From a virus: a DNA stretch of 64,000 nucleotides. Location of the stretch: the IMG/VR virus record IMGVR_UViG_3300042988_000510, positions 1-64,000 of that record; one strand, written 5' to 3'. Under the pieces are notes generated by a model, which saw nothing but the letters and a program-made list of their open reading frames with translations, had not been told where the DNA came from and did not search any database. This document shows positions 7,163 through 14,180 of this stretch, one piece after another; within the stretch, counting starts at the first letter, position 1; every line of letters starts with the position of its first letter. Position numbers and translations under genes: made by a program.

Positions 7163-8106
7163 GCATCATCAGGACACACAGGAAGGAGGGCTTTACCGTC
7201 ATCCCGAACGACCTGATCAATGACGATGACCTGTCTGGTGATGAGCTTGGCATGTTGGTTTTCCTGCTGAGCAAACCAGCAGATTGGTGGGTGACCGTGG
7301 AGTCGCTCAAGTCAAGCAAGCGATTTGGCAGCACGACCAAGGTGGTCGGGGCTCTCAAACGGTTGCGTGATTTGGGCTATGCCAAGCTCACTCGGTTTCG
7401 GTCAGGCAAGACGGAGTGGCTGATCACTGATGAAAAGGGCCTGTTTGCTGGGCGAGAATCCCCAGACCTAGAGCCACATTCCCAAAATCAGAATATGGGA
7501 ATGCGCCCACATTCCGAAAACCCACATTCCGAAAACCCACATTTGGGTTTTGGGAACGCATTACAAAGAACTGAGTACAACAAAGAACTGAGAGAAGAAC
7601 AAAGAACTGAGGATACACCCCCCTACCCCCCAGAGGGCCACGCGACAGAAATGGAAAACAAGCAACCGGCGGGTGCATCCGCAGGTAGTCAAGGACGACA
7701 TGAGGGCGAGCAGGCCAAACCTGCTGAGCGTGACAAGAAGGCTGCGGTCAAGCACGCGATACCCAGTGACTGGGTACCTGACGAAAACTGCTGGTGCCTG
7801 ATCGACAAGGCGGGGATTGATCGTGACTTTGCGCTATCGATCATCGACGAGTTCAGGCTTTACTGGCAGGAGCGCGGCGACAAACGTGGTGGTTGGAATG
7901 CCACCTTTCTCAATCGCGTCAAGGACGAATGGAAGCGCGATCAAAAGTGGCCCAAGGGCGGAACAAATATCACTCCGCTTCGCCCCGGGCCTATCCATAA
8001 CGGACCCGCGAATTTTCGCACGCTTGGTGAGCTTCGTGCTGAGCGAAACATCCAGGTGGCGATGGAGTGGGTCAATGAAACTACCGAGAGGTGCGTAAAT
8101 GATTGA
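7159..8106 (+). CDS. Phage replication initiator (lambda O-like, winged helix plus DnaT-like domain)
   Basis: 315 aa from a TTG start that overlaps the previous stop. Residues 1-95 form a winged-helix replication-protein N-terminus (GFTVIPNDLINDDDLSGDEL, then ALKRLRDLGYAKL). Residues 100-190 are low-complexity. Residues 210-275 (DWVPDENCWCLIDKAGIDRD, then FRLYWQERG and WNATFLNRVKDEWKR) match the C-terminal DnaT-type DNA-binding domain. The middle is encoded by tandem DNA repeats, as in lambda O, whose origin lies within the gene. It is followed directly by a P-like loader gene with an 8-nt overlap. Confidence 0.8.
   Translation: MSIIRTHRKEGFTVIPNDLINDDDLSGDELGMLVFLLSKPADWWVTVESLKSSKRFGSTTKVVGALKRLRDLGYAKLTRFRSGKTEWLITDEKGLFAGRESPDLEPHSQNQNMGMRPHSENPHSENPHLGFGNALQRTEYNKELREEQRTEDTPPYPPEGHATEMENKQPAGASAGSQGRHEGEQAKPAERDKKAAVKHAIPSDWVPDENCWCLIDKAGIDRDFALSIIDEFRLYWQERGDKRGGWNATFLNRVKDEWKRDQKWPKGGTNITPLRPGPIHNGPANFRTLGELRAERNIQVAMEWVNETTERCVND
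7474..7611 (+). repeat. Iteron-like repeats inside the replication gene, putative origin
   Basis: Two exact tandem CCCACATTCCGAAAA units (7506-7520, 7521-7535) are flanked by diverged copies at 7474-7487 and 7536-7556, with an inverted ATGGGAATG between the first two. Next come three copies of CAAAGAACTGAG (7564-7575, 7581-7592, 7600-7611) spaced 17 and 19 bp in an A-rich stretch. The layout, iterons then A-rich DNA within an initiator gene, is that of the lambda origin. Confidence 0.65.
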
Positions 8107-8857
8107 TCCTGACGAAAAACCCGCATTCGCGGAAATGCTTACGGCGTGCTGCATAAATTACGGACGTGACGCAGACAAGGGAGTCATGCGGCTCTGGTGG
8201 AACTTGCTGTCTGATTACAGTTTCCAGGATGTTGCCAAGGCGATGACCGCGCATATCCGGTCATCAAGCAAGATGCCGGCGATCAACGACATTCTCGGTC
8301 TGATCAATGCGGGTAATCCCGCCATGCAGCGCCCTGGTGCGGATGAGGCGTGGGCCATGATGCCGCGATCCGAAGATGACAGCGTGGTCTGGACCGATGA
8401 GATGGCGTATGCCTGGGGCATTGCCAGCAGCTTGGTCAATCCCAACCTGGTTGATCGACCAGACTGGGTGGCGGCTAGGATGGCGTTCAAGGATGCCTAC
8501 AGTCGGGCTGTGGACACGGCCAAGGCGCAGAGTCGTCCGGTGCAGTGGCGGTTGGTGCTGGGCCACACCAAGGACAATTTGCTGGACGTGGTGACCGAGG
8601 CGGTTCGGCTGGGGCGTATGTCGGATAACGATGCGCGGCCGTTGCTGGCTGAACTCGAGTACCGCAAGCCGCTGGTCGCTGGTCTGTTGGAGGGAACGGT
8701 GGGCACCGACAACCACGACAAGGCCAAGCAGGAATTGGCTCGAATCAAGTCCGGGTTATTCCAGTCTGCCGAGCCGGAGAACCTCGACGCCGTTCGGGCT
8801 GAGTGCGAATCCAGGGACCGTGAGCGCAAGTGGTCGCCGAGGGAGGACGCAGCATGA
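8099..8857 (+). CDS. Helicase-loader-like replication protein (lambda P-like position)
   Basis: 252 aa, overlapping the initiator by 8 nt. The N-terminal part, RLWWNLLSDYSFQDVAKAMT then SSKMPAINDILGLI, resembles phage replicative-helicase loaders of the G40P-inhibitor/P type. These bring host DnaB to the initiator-origin complex. The C-terminal 150 residues are unassigned. Assignment rests on this segment and on the O-P style order. Confidence 0.55.
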   Translation: MIDPDEKPAFAEMLTACCINYGRDADKGVMRLWWNLLSDYSFQDVAKAMTAHIRSSSKMPAINDILGLINAGNPAMQRPGADEAWAMMPRSEDDSVVWTDEMAYAWGIASSLVNPNLVDRPDWVAARMAFKDAYSRAVDTAKAQSRPVQWRLVLGHTKDNLLDVVTEAVRLGRMSDNDARPLLAELEYRKPLVAGLLEGTVGTDNHDKAKQELARIKSGLFQSAEPENLDAVRAECESRDRERKWSPREDAA

Positions 8858-9072
8858 ACCATCTGACTGAAGCTGAGGTTCAGACTGCGCAAGCCTGGGC
8901 ATCCAGGATCGACGGCTGTACCTGTCGAACCGAGTTTGATGGCATGCGGTACGTCGTGGAAAGGCACACGTGCGACCACTGCCGCGAATGGGACCGCAAG
9001 CTGACCGAATTAGGTATCGGCGCCAAACCCATGCGTCCTGTCGAACAGAAGCGCCGGAGGAAGGCCGCATGA
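8854..9072 (+). CDS. Small Cys-rich unknown protein, 72 aa
   Basis: ATGA overlap with the loader gene fixes the start at 8854; GGGAGG precedes it. CTCR at residues 22-25 and CDHC near residue 41 could bind zinc. The basic tail is KRRRKAA. No family recognised; position suggests an early accessory role. Confidence 0.6.
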   Translation: MNHLTEAEVQTAQAWASRIDGCTCRTEFDGMRYVVERHTCDHCREWDRKLTELGIGAKPMRPVEQKRRRKAA

Positions 9073-9371
9073 GGAATTTGACCAACACGATGCTGGCATG
9101 GACGCCATCTCGTCAAAACTACCTGGACGCTTTCCCGGGGACCTATGGCCGGGTGGCTCTTGTCACTCATCCGTGGCCCCGGCGGTGGGGACCATTTCCG
9201 TATGCCAAGGATTTTGGCGCCAGCCTGAGTTCGGTGCAGCAGGCCAGCCTGGACGAGCGCAAGGCGATGCTGGATCGCATCGTAAATAAAATCGTCGCTG
9301 ACGGCATCAGTCGGCACCACGTGCTGGACGTCATCCAGTGTCTCGAAGAAATGAACGGAGAAGCCGCATGA
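9069..9371 (+). CDS. Unknown phage protein, 100 aa
   Basis: Starts at 9069 by ATGA overlap. It begins MRNLTNTMLAWTPSRQ and has a helical C-terminal half (SLDERKAMLDRIVNKIVADG). No recognised domain. Part of the tightly coupled chain 8854-9619. Confidence 0.6.
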   Translation: MRNLTNTMLAWTPSRQNYLDAFPGTYGRVALVTHPWPRRWGPFPYAKDFGASLSSVQQASLDERKAMLDRIVNKIVADGISRHHVLDVIQCLEEMNGEAA

Positions 9372-9619
9372 CCGAAAACCCCATCAATCTCGAAAAACTC
9401 CAGGAGTGCCTGCCCGAACTCGAGGCCCTGTACCAAGCTAAGGCCGATGCCGCGATGATGTACTCCTCCGGGCTGGACGCCGTGGCTGAGCAAACTGGCG
9501 TCGACCGCAAGGTGCTGGGCAAGGTCGTGGTGGCGCTGAAAAAGGACAAGGCCGAGGAGGCTAAAGCCGAGGCGCAAGAGGTTGCAGATTTGCTGGAAAG
9601 CATTGCAACGGGTAACTAG
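9368..9619 (+). CDS. Small helical unknown protein, 83 aa
   Basis: ATGA overlap gives the start. Nearly all helix with a coiled-coil C-terminus (KKDKAEEAKAEAQEVADLLE). The region GLDAVAEQTGVDRKVLGKVV could be a helix-turn-helix, which would make it a small regulator or nucleoid factor, but this is weak. Its stop codon lies inside the operator at 9617-9627. Confidence 0.6.
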   Translation: MTENPINLEKLQECLPELEALYQAKADAAMMYSSGLDAVAEQTGVDRKVLGKVVVALKKDKAEEAKAEAQEVADLLESIATGN

Positions 9620-9631
9620 CAGTGCTATTCT
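9603..9631 (+). promoter_or_regulatory. Promoter with operator overlapping the -10
   Basis: -35 TTGCAA (9603-9608), 17-bp spacer, extended -10 TGC-TATTCT (TATTCT at 9626-9631). The perfect operator TAGC-AGT-GCTA (9617-9627) shares bases with the -10. A terminator follows at 9655, so transcription would be terminated early unless antiterminated. Confidence 0.6.
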
Positions 9632-9654
9632 AGTCCCGCATTCTTCCTCCTTAC

Positions 9655-9681
9655 CCGCCTCTCCCAAGGGGCGGTTTTTTT
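9655..9681 (+). terminator. Rho-independent terminator
   Basis: CCGCCTC pairs with GGGGCGG (one GU) around a 6-nt loop, followed by seven T. It lies between a promoter and the next gene, which suggests antitermination or an attenuator-like control point. Confidence 0.8.
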
Positions 9682-9691
9682 CGGATCAAGC

Positions 9692-9988
9692 ATGGACGAC
9701 ATCGCCAACCGCATCGAAATCATGCGCCAGTCTGCGGCGGAAAAGGCCCGTGCTGAGGCTGAGAGGTCCGTAGAGCGACGAAAAGAACAATGGGCGGCCA
9801 TCCAGCAGGAGCCAGAACTAGCAGTGCTCCTGAAGACTCTGAAGGCGTCCGGGATGGAACCAAAACCGATTTACGTCCTGATCAAGCAGGACAACCCGAC
9901 CACCAAGCCTGGTCGGTATCGCATCCGCCTTCCGGACGGCTCGCCGATGATGGTGACCGTGCCGGAGGGGTACCAGAGGATTTTGTGA
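9692..9988 (+). CDS. Unknown phage protein, 98 aa
   Basis: N-terminal coiled coil (AAEKARAEAERSVERRKEQW) and a C-terminal beta-rich part (GRYRIRLPDGSPMMVTVPEG). No family recognised. Stop overlaps the next start as GTGA. Confidence 0.6.
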   Translation: MDDIANRIEIMRQSAAEKARAEAERSVERRKEQWAAIQQEPELAVLLKTLKASGMEPKPIYVLIKQDNPTTKPGRYRIRLPDGSPMMVTVPEGYQRIL

Positions 9989-10296
9989 GTCGCATCGAGT
10001 CTGATTTTCAGCAGTTCCACTCGGAAAACCCGGGCGTCTACCGGGATTTCTGCCGACTGGCGATTGAGGCTGTGAACCGGGGGTTTCCTCGGGTTTCGTC
10101 CGACTTCCTGCTGCACCAGATTCGCTGGGACTCGGATCGGAGGCTGAAGATCAACAACAATTTCAGCGCTTATTACGCTCGCATGTTTGTCCGCGAGTTC
10201 CCGCGCCACTCGCATCTGTTCGAGTTGCGGGTAACCCGTGGGGAGCGGGGGGCGGCGCCAAGCCCGCAGATGGATTTGTTTGGGGGTGTGGCGTGA
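9985..10296 (+). CDS. Conserved phage protein of unknown function, 103 aa
   Basis: GTG start by GTGA overlap. The pattern FHSENPGVYRDFCRLA, then GFPRVSSDFLLHQIRWD and LKINNNFSAYYARMF, belongs to a common uncharacterised phage and prophage family, often found near nin-region recombination genes as here beside NinB. It is likely a cytoplasmic DNA-metabolism accessory; the biochemical role is unknown. Confidence 0.7.
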   Translation: MSRIESDFQQFHSENPGVYRDFCRLAIEAVNRGFPRVSSDFLLHQIRWDSDRRLKINNNFSAYYARMFVREFPRHSHLFELRVTRGERGAAPSPQMDLFGGVA

Positions 10297-10664
10297 TCAG
10301 TAAGTTCTACTTCCGGCTGGTTCATAAATCCGCCCGTGACCGCGCCATCGAGGCCATTCGCAATGCGCCGGACGGTTGGGTCTGCATCGTCCAGGAGCCG
10401 ACGCGGAGCCTGGATGCGAATGCCAAGCTGCATGCTTTGCTGCAGGAACTCAACGGCCAAGAGTGGGCCGGCAAGCCGCGCACGATGGAGCAGTGGAAGT
10501 TGCTGATGGTTTCCGCGCATGCGGTGGCTACCGGCCGTGGCGCCGACGTGGTGCCTGGCCTGGAGGGCGAGTTCGTGAACCTGCGGGAGTCGACCGCAAA
10601 GATGTCGGTGTCCCGGTGCTCGAGTTTGATCGAATATATCCAAGCGTGGGTGGCGCAACGGTGA
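10293..10664 (+). CDS. ninB: NinB-family recombination protein
   Basis: 123 aa, GTG start overlapping the previous stop. Features match NinB (lambda Orf): AIRNAPDGWVCIVQEPTRSL, DANAKLHALLQEL, AGKPRTMEQWKLLMVSAHAV and SVSRCSSLIEYIQAW. Lambda Orf acts as a recombination mediator that binds SSB-coated DNA and can replace RecFOR. An SSB gene lies 300 bp downstream, consistent with a joint role. Confidence 0.85.
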   Translation: MISKFYFRLVHKSARDRAIEAIRNAPDGWVCIVQEPTRSLDANAKLHALLQELNGQEWAGKPRTMEQWKLLMVSAHAVATGRGADVVPGLEGEFVNLRESTAKMSVSRCSSLIEYIQAWVAQR

Positions 10665-10921
10665 GCGCGAAATCAAGACGCCATCTGTCCCGTGTCCATG
10701 ACATTCCTTGCGTCCTGTGTGGCTCGACCCCGGTTGAAGCCCATCACATCCGTGATGGTCAGGGGTTAAGCCAGCGGGCCAATGACTGGATGGTCGCATC
10801 CTTGTGTGCCGACTGTCATCGTGGACCACTGGGTATTCACGGGGACAGGACCATGCTGCGCATCCAGAAGGTTTCAGAGTTGGATTTGGTGGCCAGGACG
10901 CTTGAGGCGGTCTATGGCTGA
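10661..10921 (+). CDS. HNH nuclease-like protein (Ref-like)
   Basis: 86 aa; GTG start by GTGA overlap. Motifs PCVLCG, VEAHHIRDG, SLCADCH and GIHG form a compact zinc-bound HH...CxxCH beta-beta-alpha nuclease of the kind in P1 Ref and related phage enzymes. It is probably a DNA endonuclease acting with recombination proteins. The domain is clear, the substrate unknown. Confidence 0.7.
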   Translation: MSAKSRRHLSRVHDIPCVLCGSTPVEAHHIRDGQGLSQRANDWMVASLCADCHRGPLGIHGDRTMLRIQKVSELDLVARTLEAVYG

Positions 10922-10956
10922 GGATTTTTTCATCAATACACCGTAGGAGAACTATT

Positions 10957-11421
10957 TTGGCTAATGATCATAATTCCTGCACATTCGTGGGCCGGTTGGG
11001 CGCTGACCCGGAGCCTAAAAGTCTGCCGTCTGGCGACACTGTGACGAACTTTCGCATCGCGGTTGGCTGGAAAACCAAGGACAAGGAGGGCGCTGAATGG
11101 ATTTCCATCGTGGCCTTCGGGAAGTTGGCTGAAATCTGTGGCCAGTACCTGAAAAAGGGTTCTCAGGTTCTCATTGAGGGTTATCTGCGCAGCCGGAAAT
11201 ACACCGACAAAAACGGCATTGAGAGATACGCCACCGAGATCGTCGCCAACAAGATGCAGATGCTCGGCTCGAAGAGTGACGGCCAGTCCAGTGACCGGGC
11301 GGCGAGTCAGGCTGAGGCGTATGGGCGGGGTAGTGCTGCGCCGGCTGATACCAGCAGTGCTGGTGGTGGGGGCGACTTCGACGATGACATACCCTTCATG
11401 CGCGTCATGGGTCCCTGGTAA
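10957..11421 (+). CDS. ssb: Single-stranded DNA-binding protein
   Basis: 154 aa, TTG start with AGGAG 7 nt upstream. The OB-fold runs over residues 1-110 (CTFVGRLGADPEPKSLPSGD, TNFRIAVGWKTKDKEG, EWISIVAFGKLAEICGQYLK). A Gly/Ser/Ala linker follows. The partner-binding tip DDDIPF is present but not terminal: MRVMGPW follows it. This is unlike the usual free Pro-Phe end used to recruit host partners. Likely works with NinB, Bet and the O/P-like proteins. Confidence 0.9.
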   Translation: MANDHNSCTFVGRLGADPEPKSLPSGDTVTNFRIAVGWKTKDKEGAEWISIVAFGKLAEICGQYLKKGSQVLIEGYLRSRKYTDKNGIERYATEIVANKMQMLGSKSDGQSSDRAASQAEAYGRGSAAPADTSSAGGGGDFDDDIPFMRVMGPW

Positions 11422-11427
11422 TTTGCC

Positions 11428-11655
11428 GTGAACGCAAAAGTAGCACAGCTATGCGACCAGGACATCAGCCAAGTCAAGCATCTGCTGTCGCTTGGCTACC
11501 GGCCCCTGGAAATCTCCGAGATTCTCGGCCTGAAGTCTGAACCGCAGATCCGGGCGATTGGCGAGATCAGCAACCAGCCTGGGTTCCGGAAATGGTCGCG
11601 GGGTACCGAGGTGCATGGCCAGGCCCGGCGGCGCGGGGGGATGTATACGCCGTGA
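11428..11655 (+). CDS. Unknown small protein with possible HTH, 75 aa
   Basis: GTG start at 11428. LLSLGYRPLEISEILGLKSE reads as a possible helix-turn-helix, and the tail is basic (QARRRGG). A perfect TAGC-ACA-GCTA (11441-11451) falls within its first codons. No named family. Confidence 0.55.
   Translation: MNAKVAQLCDQDISQVKHLLSLGYRPLEISEILGLKSEPQIRAIGEISNQPGFRKWSRGTEVHGQARRRGGMYTP
11441..11451. promoter_or_regulatory. Operator-type palindrome inside a coding start
   Basis: A perfect TAGC-ACA-GCTA, the only perfect copy within a coding start. I find no convincing promoter around it, so it may be a roadblock site or chance. Confidence 0.35.
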
Positions 11656-11807
11656 AGGACGTCAACTTCTGCCGTGGGTGCCGCAGGCACGTGCTCTCGA
11701 CCGAAGGCAAGGTGGAAGTGGTTCGCTACGTGGCTAATGGCCAGCGGCGGACCATGACCCGTTTTGTGTGCCCTTCCTGTCAGGCAAAAAGGAAGGGGCG
11801 GCGATGA
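11652..11807 (+). CDS. Small zinc-ribbon protein, 51 aa
   Basis: GTG start by GTGA overlap. FCRGC near residue 6 and CPSC near residue 43 form a two-knuckle zinc ribbon, with a basic tail KRKGRR. Probably binds nucleic acid or a protein; no family name. Confidence 0.6.
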   Translation: MKDVNFCRGCRRHVLSTEGKVEVVRYVANGQRRTMTRFVCPSCQAKRKGRR

Positions 11808-12019
11808 ATCCGCATGTGGCGCAGAAGCTGTTTCAGGAGTTGACCAATGCCGAGTTGGCGCATCTCGAGACCGGCGTCCAGCACGCTGCGTTTCTGTCGA
11901 TGCGCCGGCATCGTTACAACGGTGAGGCTCGTCGTGAACTGGACAAGATCATAGCTCTGGGGTCCGGCTGCGGCCGGTTTGTCGGGGTTTTTTTGGCTGA
12001 ATTTGAGGGGGACTACTGA
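11804..12019 (+). CDS. Unknown small protein, 71 aa
   Basis: ATG at 11804 by ATGA overlap. It begins MNPHVAQKLFQELTNAELAH, mostly helical. No domain recognised; part of the coupled early chain. Confidence 0.55.
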   Translation: MNPHVAQKLFQELTNAELAHLETGVQHAAFLSMRRHRYNGEARRELDKIIALGSGCGRFVGVFLAEFEGDY

Positions 12020-12231
12020 TGGATTGGGTGAAGAAGGTTTTGGATCACGTTCCTGGTGTGAGCGTGATGGAGCGTAAGGAGGGTCTGGTGATCTTCGCCG
12101 AAGACTACAAACTGATCGTCGAGCGGATTGCCGGTATGTGGCGATTCCAGGAGTCGAAGTCGGACAAGCCGAACCGGGAGTGTCACTTTGATCTGCGTCG
12201 TCAAATTCACATGGTGCTGAATCATGGGTAG
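12019..12231 (+). CDS. Unknown small protein, 70 aa
   Basis: TGATG overlap with the previous gene. It begins MDWVKKVLDHVPGVSVMERK, a small alpha/beta protein. No recognised family. Confidence 0.55.
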   Translation: MDWVKKVLDHVPGVSVMERKEGLVIFAEDYKLIVERIAGMWRFQESKSDKPNRECHFDLRRQIHMVLNHG

Positions 12232-12757
12232 CCCGCTTGATCCGCCTTACGGGCATCCCCCTCGTGAGCGTGTTACTGCCGTTGCTTCCCCAGCTCGGTT
12301 CCGGATTGGTCAGGCGGTGCGGGTGGTTGCTGGCGACTATGCGGGCGGTACCGGGATTGTGAGGTCCATCGATAAGGCAGGCGGATATCTGGTGGCGTTC
12401 AACGGTGACTCGGTGATTGCCGTATCCGAATGGATACACGGCGATCTGCTGTCGGAGAGTTTGGTGGGCGATGTGAAACCACAACCGCGTAAGCATTCCC
12501 ACTATTTCCGCGACGTATCTCGCTTGCGGGAGATTGACGTCTACCGCGTACTGGAACTGTTCGATGTGACCCATCCAAGTGCGCAGCACGCCATCAAAAA
12601 ATTGATGGTTTCCGGCAGGCGTGGCGCGAAAAACGTCGAGCAGGATGTCAGGGAAGCCGGCGACACGGTGAATCGCTGGCTGGAGATGATTGCCGAGGAT
12701 GGTAGTAGCGACCCCGCACCGGGCGGTTCCCGGCATTCAACTGAGAAATCACAATGA
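12224..12757 (+). CDS. KOW-motif protein with conserved phage C-terminal domain
   Basis: 177 aa. Residues 26-60 (RIGQAVRVVAGDYAGGTGIV) form a KOW/SH3-like RNA- or RNAP-binding motif as in NusG. Residues 90-160, HYFRDVSRLREIDVYRVLEL then HAIKKLMVSGRRGAK, follow a pattern seen in many phage proteins of unknown role. A KOW domain in an early operon makes an antitermination-type or RNA-binding role possible, but there is no direct evidence. ATG at 12224 overlaps the previous gene by 8 nt. Confidence 0.6.
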   Translation: MGSPLDPPYGHPPRERVTAVASPARFRIGQAVRVVAGDYAGGTGIVRSIDKAGGYLVAFNGDSVIAVSEWIHGDLLSESLVGDVKPQPRKHSHYFRDVSRLREIDVYRVLELFDVTHPSAQHAIKKLMVSGRRGAKNVEQDVREAGDTVNRWLEMIAEDGSSDPAPGGSRHSTEKSQ

Positions 12758-13029
12758 ACAAGGCCGAATTGATAACTGAAATCTCGCTTAGCGCCGGATT
12801 GAATAAAACCGATGCGGGGAAATCGCTGGAGGCCATGATTTATGCCGTGGCTGGGGCCTTATACAAGGGAGAGGACGTCACCCTGGTCGGTTTCGGCACG
12901 TTCCACGTGAAGGATCGGGCAGCCCGCAACTGTCGCAATCCGAAAACCGGGGAGACCATGTCGGTCCCTGCGACTCAGCGGGTTGTGTTCAAGCCCGGCA
13001 AGTTGCTCAAGGATGCGGTCAATGCCTAG
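12754..13029 (+). CDS. HU/IHF-family DNA-bending protein
   Basis: 91 aa, full HU length. MNKAELITEISLSAGLNKTD, VTLVGFGTFHVKDRAARNCRNP and PATQRVVFKPGKLL are the standard HU landmarks. The Asn-Pro at the arm tip is kept (NPKTGE). It would bend or compact DNA, perhaps at the origin or during recombination or packaging. Start by ATGA overlap. Confidence 0.9.
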   Translation: MNKAELITEISLSAGLNKTDAGKSLEAMIYAVAGALYKGEDVTLVGFGTFHVKDRAARNCRNPKTGETMSVPATQRVVFKPGKLLKDAVNA

Positions 13030-13483
13030 AACCCAGCGCGACCTGTTCCGCAAGCGATCCAAGCCGGTTCACGGGCAATCGGAGCATGTTGAGCAGGTCA
13101 TGTTTTGCCAGTGGATGCAGTTCCAGCATCCGCACATGGCCAAGCGACTGTTCGCGGTTCCCAACGGTGAGTACCGGACCATCAGCGCGGCGCGGCGGCT
13201 CAAGGACGAGGGTGTCCGGCGGGGTGTGTCCGATCTGATCATGCTGGTGCCCAACGAGCGGTACTTCGGGTTGTGCCTGGAGTTCAAGCGGGCAGAGGAG
13301 ACGTGGTCAGCGGTAAGCATGGATCAGCGGGACTTCCTCTACCAGGCCGAGAAGGATGGCTATGCCGCTGGGGTCGCTTTTGGTTTTGACCACGGGCGCT
13401 ACCTCATGACCCGCTATCTGAACGGGGAAGATGTGACGATGGATGATTGCAAATTTTACGCAAAGGAGAAGGGTAAACGATGA
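13022..13483 (+). CDS. VRR-NUC domain nuclease
   Basis: 153 aa. EHVEQVMFCQWMQFQHP, LFAVPNGEYRT, GVRRGVSDLIML and LCLEFKRAEE give the PD-(D/E)XK arrangement of VRR-NUC proteins: Glu in helix 1, Asp in GVSDL, then E-x-K. Phage members resemble Holliday-junction or flap resolvases. ATG at 13022 overlaps the HU stop by 8 nt. Confidence 0.85.
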   Translation: MPRTQRDLFRKRSKPVHGQSEHVEQVMFCQWMQFQHPHMAKRLFAVPNGEYRTISAARRLKDEGVRRGVSDLIMLVPNERYFGLCLEFKRAEETWSAVSMDQRDFLYQAEKDGYAAGVAFGFDHGRYLMTRYLNGEDVTMDDCKFYAKEKGKR

Positions 13484-13947
13484 GCATAAATGATGTGGTC
13501 AGGAAATTCCTGGCGGTCGATATCCAGGTTGACGGTCGCGGTCAAGTCCCGGCCTATGCCCATCCGGGTGATGCCGGCTGTGATCTGTGCGCGGCATTGG
13601 ATCAGCCGGAAAAGCTGTGGCCTGGTGACATCAGGGCTATTCCAACCGGGCTGCGCGTGGCGGTTCCGATGGGGTTCGAGATGCAGATCCGCTCTCGCTC
13701 CGGGCTGTCGCTGAGAGGGATTGTCGTGGCTAATGCGCCAGGAACTATCGATGCCGGGTTCAGGGGAGAGGTGAAGGTGATCCTGCGCAATTCCGGCAAG
13801 ACCGAGGATGGTCCTTTCGTCATTGAACCCGGCATGCGGATCGCACAGGCGGTGTTTGCTCCGGTCATTCAGGCGTCATTTATTGTGGTCGACAGCCAAG
13901 ATGAGACGTCTCGCGGTGATGGCGGGTTTGGGAGCACCGGGGTATGA
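13480..13947 (+). CDS. dut: dUTP diphosphatase (trimeric dUTPase)
   Basis: 155 aa. Hydrolyses dUTP to dUMP, keeping uracil out of DNA and feeding dTMP synthesis. All five motifs are visible: DAGCDL (I), RSRSGLSLRGI (II), GTIDAGFRGEVKV (III), GMRIAQAVF (IV) and RGDGGFGSTG (V). In motif III the usual Tyr is Phe. ATGA overlap sets the start. The dCMP deaminase at 27797 complements it by making dUMP. Confidence 0.93.
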   Translation: MSINDVVRKFLAVDIQVDGRGQVPAYAHPGDAGCDLCAALDQPEKLWPGDIRAIPTGLRVAVPMGFEMQIRSRSGLSLRGIVVANAPGTIDAGFRGEVKVILRNSGKTEDGPFVIEPGMRIAQAVFAPVIQASFIVVDSQDETSRGDGGFGSTGV

Positions 13948-14108
13948 AGACATGGCGCCGAGAAGCTCAGGGCCGGACGGCAAAGCGCAAGTGTAAGCAA
14001 TGGGCTGGAAGCTCTATGCGCAAGAAAGAGCACGTCAAGGAACTGAAGAGGTATTACCGAGGGTGGCTCGGTGCGCTTGATCACATTCAGCTTTTCTACA
14101 AAATATAG
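13944..14108 (+). CDS. Small basic protein, 54 aa
   Basis: ATGA overlap with dut. Very rich in Lys and Arg (RREAQGRTAKRKCKQW, SSMRKKEHVKELKRYYRGW), so probably binds nucleic acid. No family. The next base after its stop begins an operator. Confidence 0.55.
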   Translation: MKTWRREAQGRTAKRKCKQWAGSSMRKKEHVKELKRYYRGWLGALDHIQLFYKI

Positions 14109-14119
14109 TAGCATTGCTT
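14104..14119 (+). promoter_or_regulatory. Promoter -10 fused to operator
   Basis: TATAGT (14104-14109) shares its last T with TAGC-ATT-GCTT (14109-14119, one mismatch), the same fused layout as at 26101 and 31025. No clear -35. Confidence 0.5.
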
Positions 14120-14144
14120 GTCATCCTACCTGACATCTGCAAAA

Positions 14145-14180
14145 ATCGCGTCCCATCAAACATTTGCATGGGACCGCGAT
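14145..14180 (+). promoter_or_regulatory. Leader hairpin that sequesters a start codon
   Basis: ATCGCG-TCCCAT (14145-14156) pairs with ATGGGA-c-CGCGAT (14168-14180): a 12-bp stem with one bulged C and an 11-nt loop. The A and U of the ATG at 14179 are in the stem. Confidence 0.55.

Noticed and set aside
7506-7556. CRISPR array
   Set aside because: Repeats are only 15 bp, tandem without unique spacers, and in frame within the initiator gene; better read as iterons.
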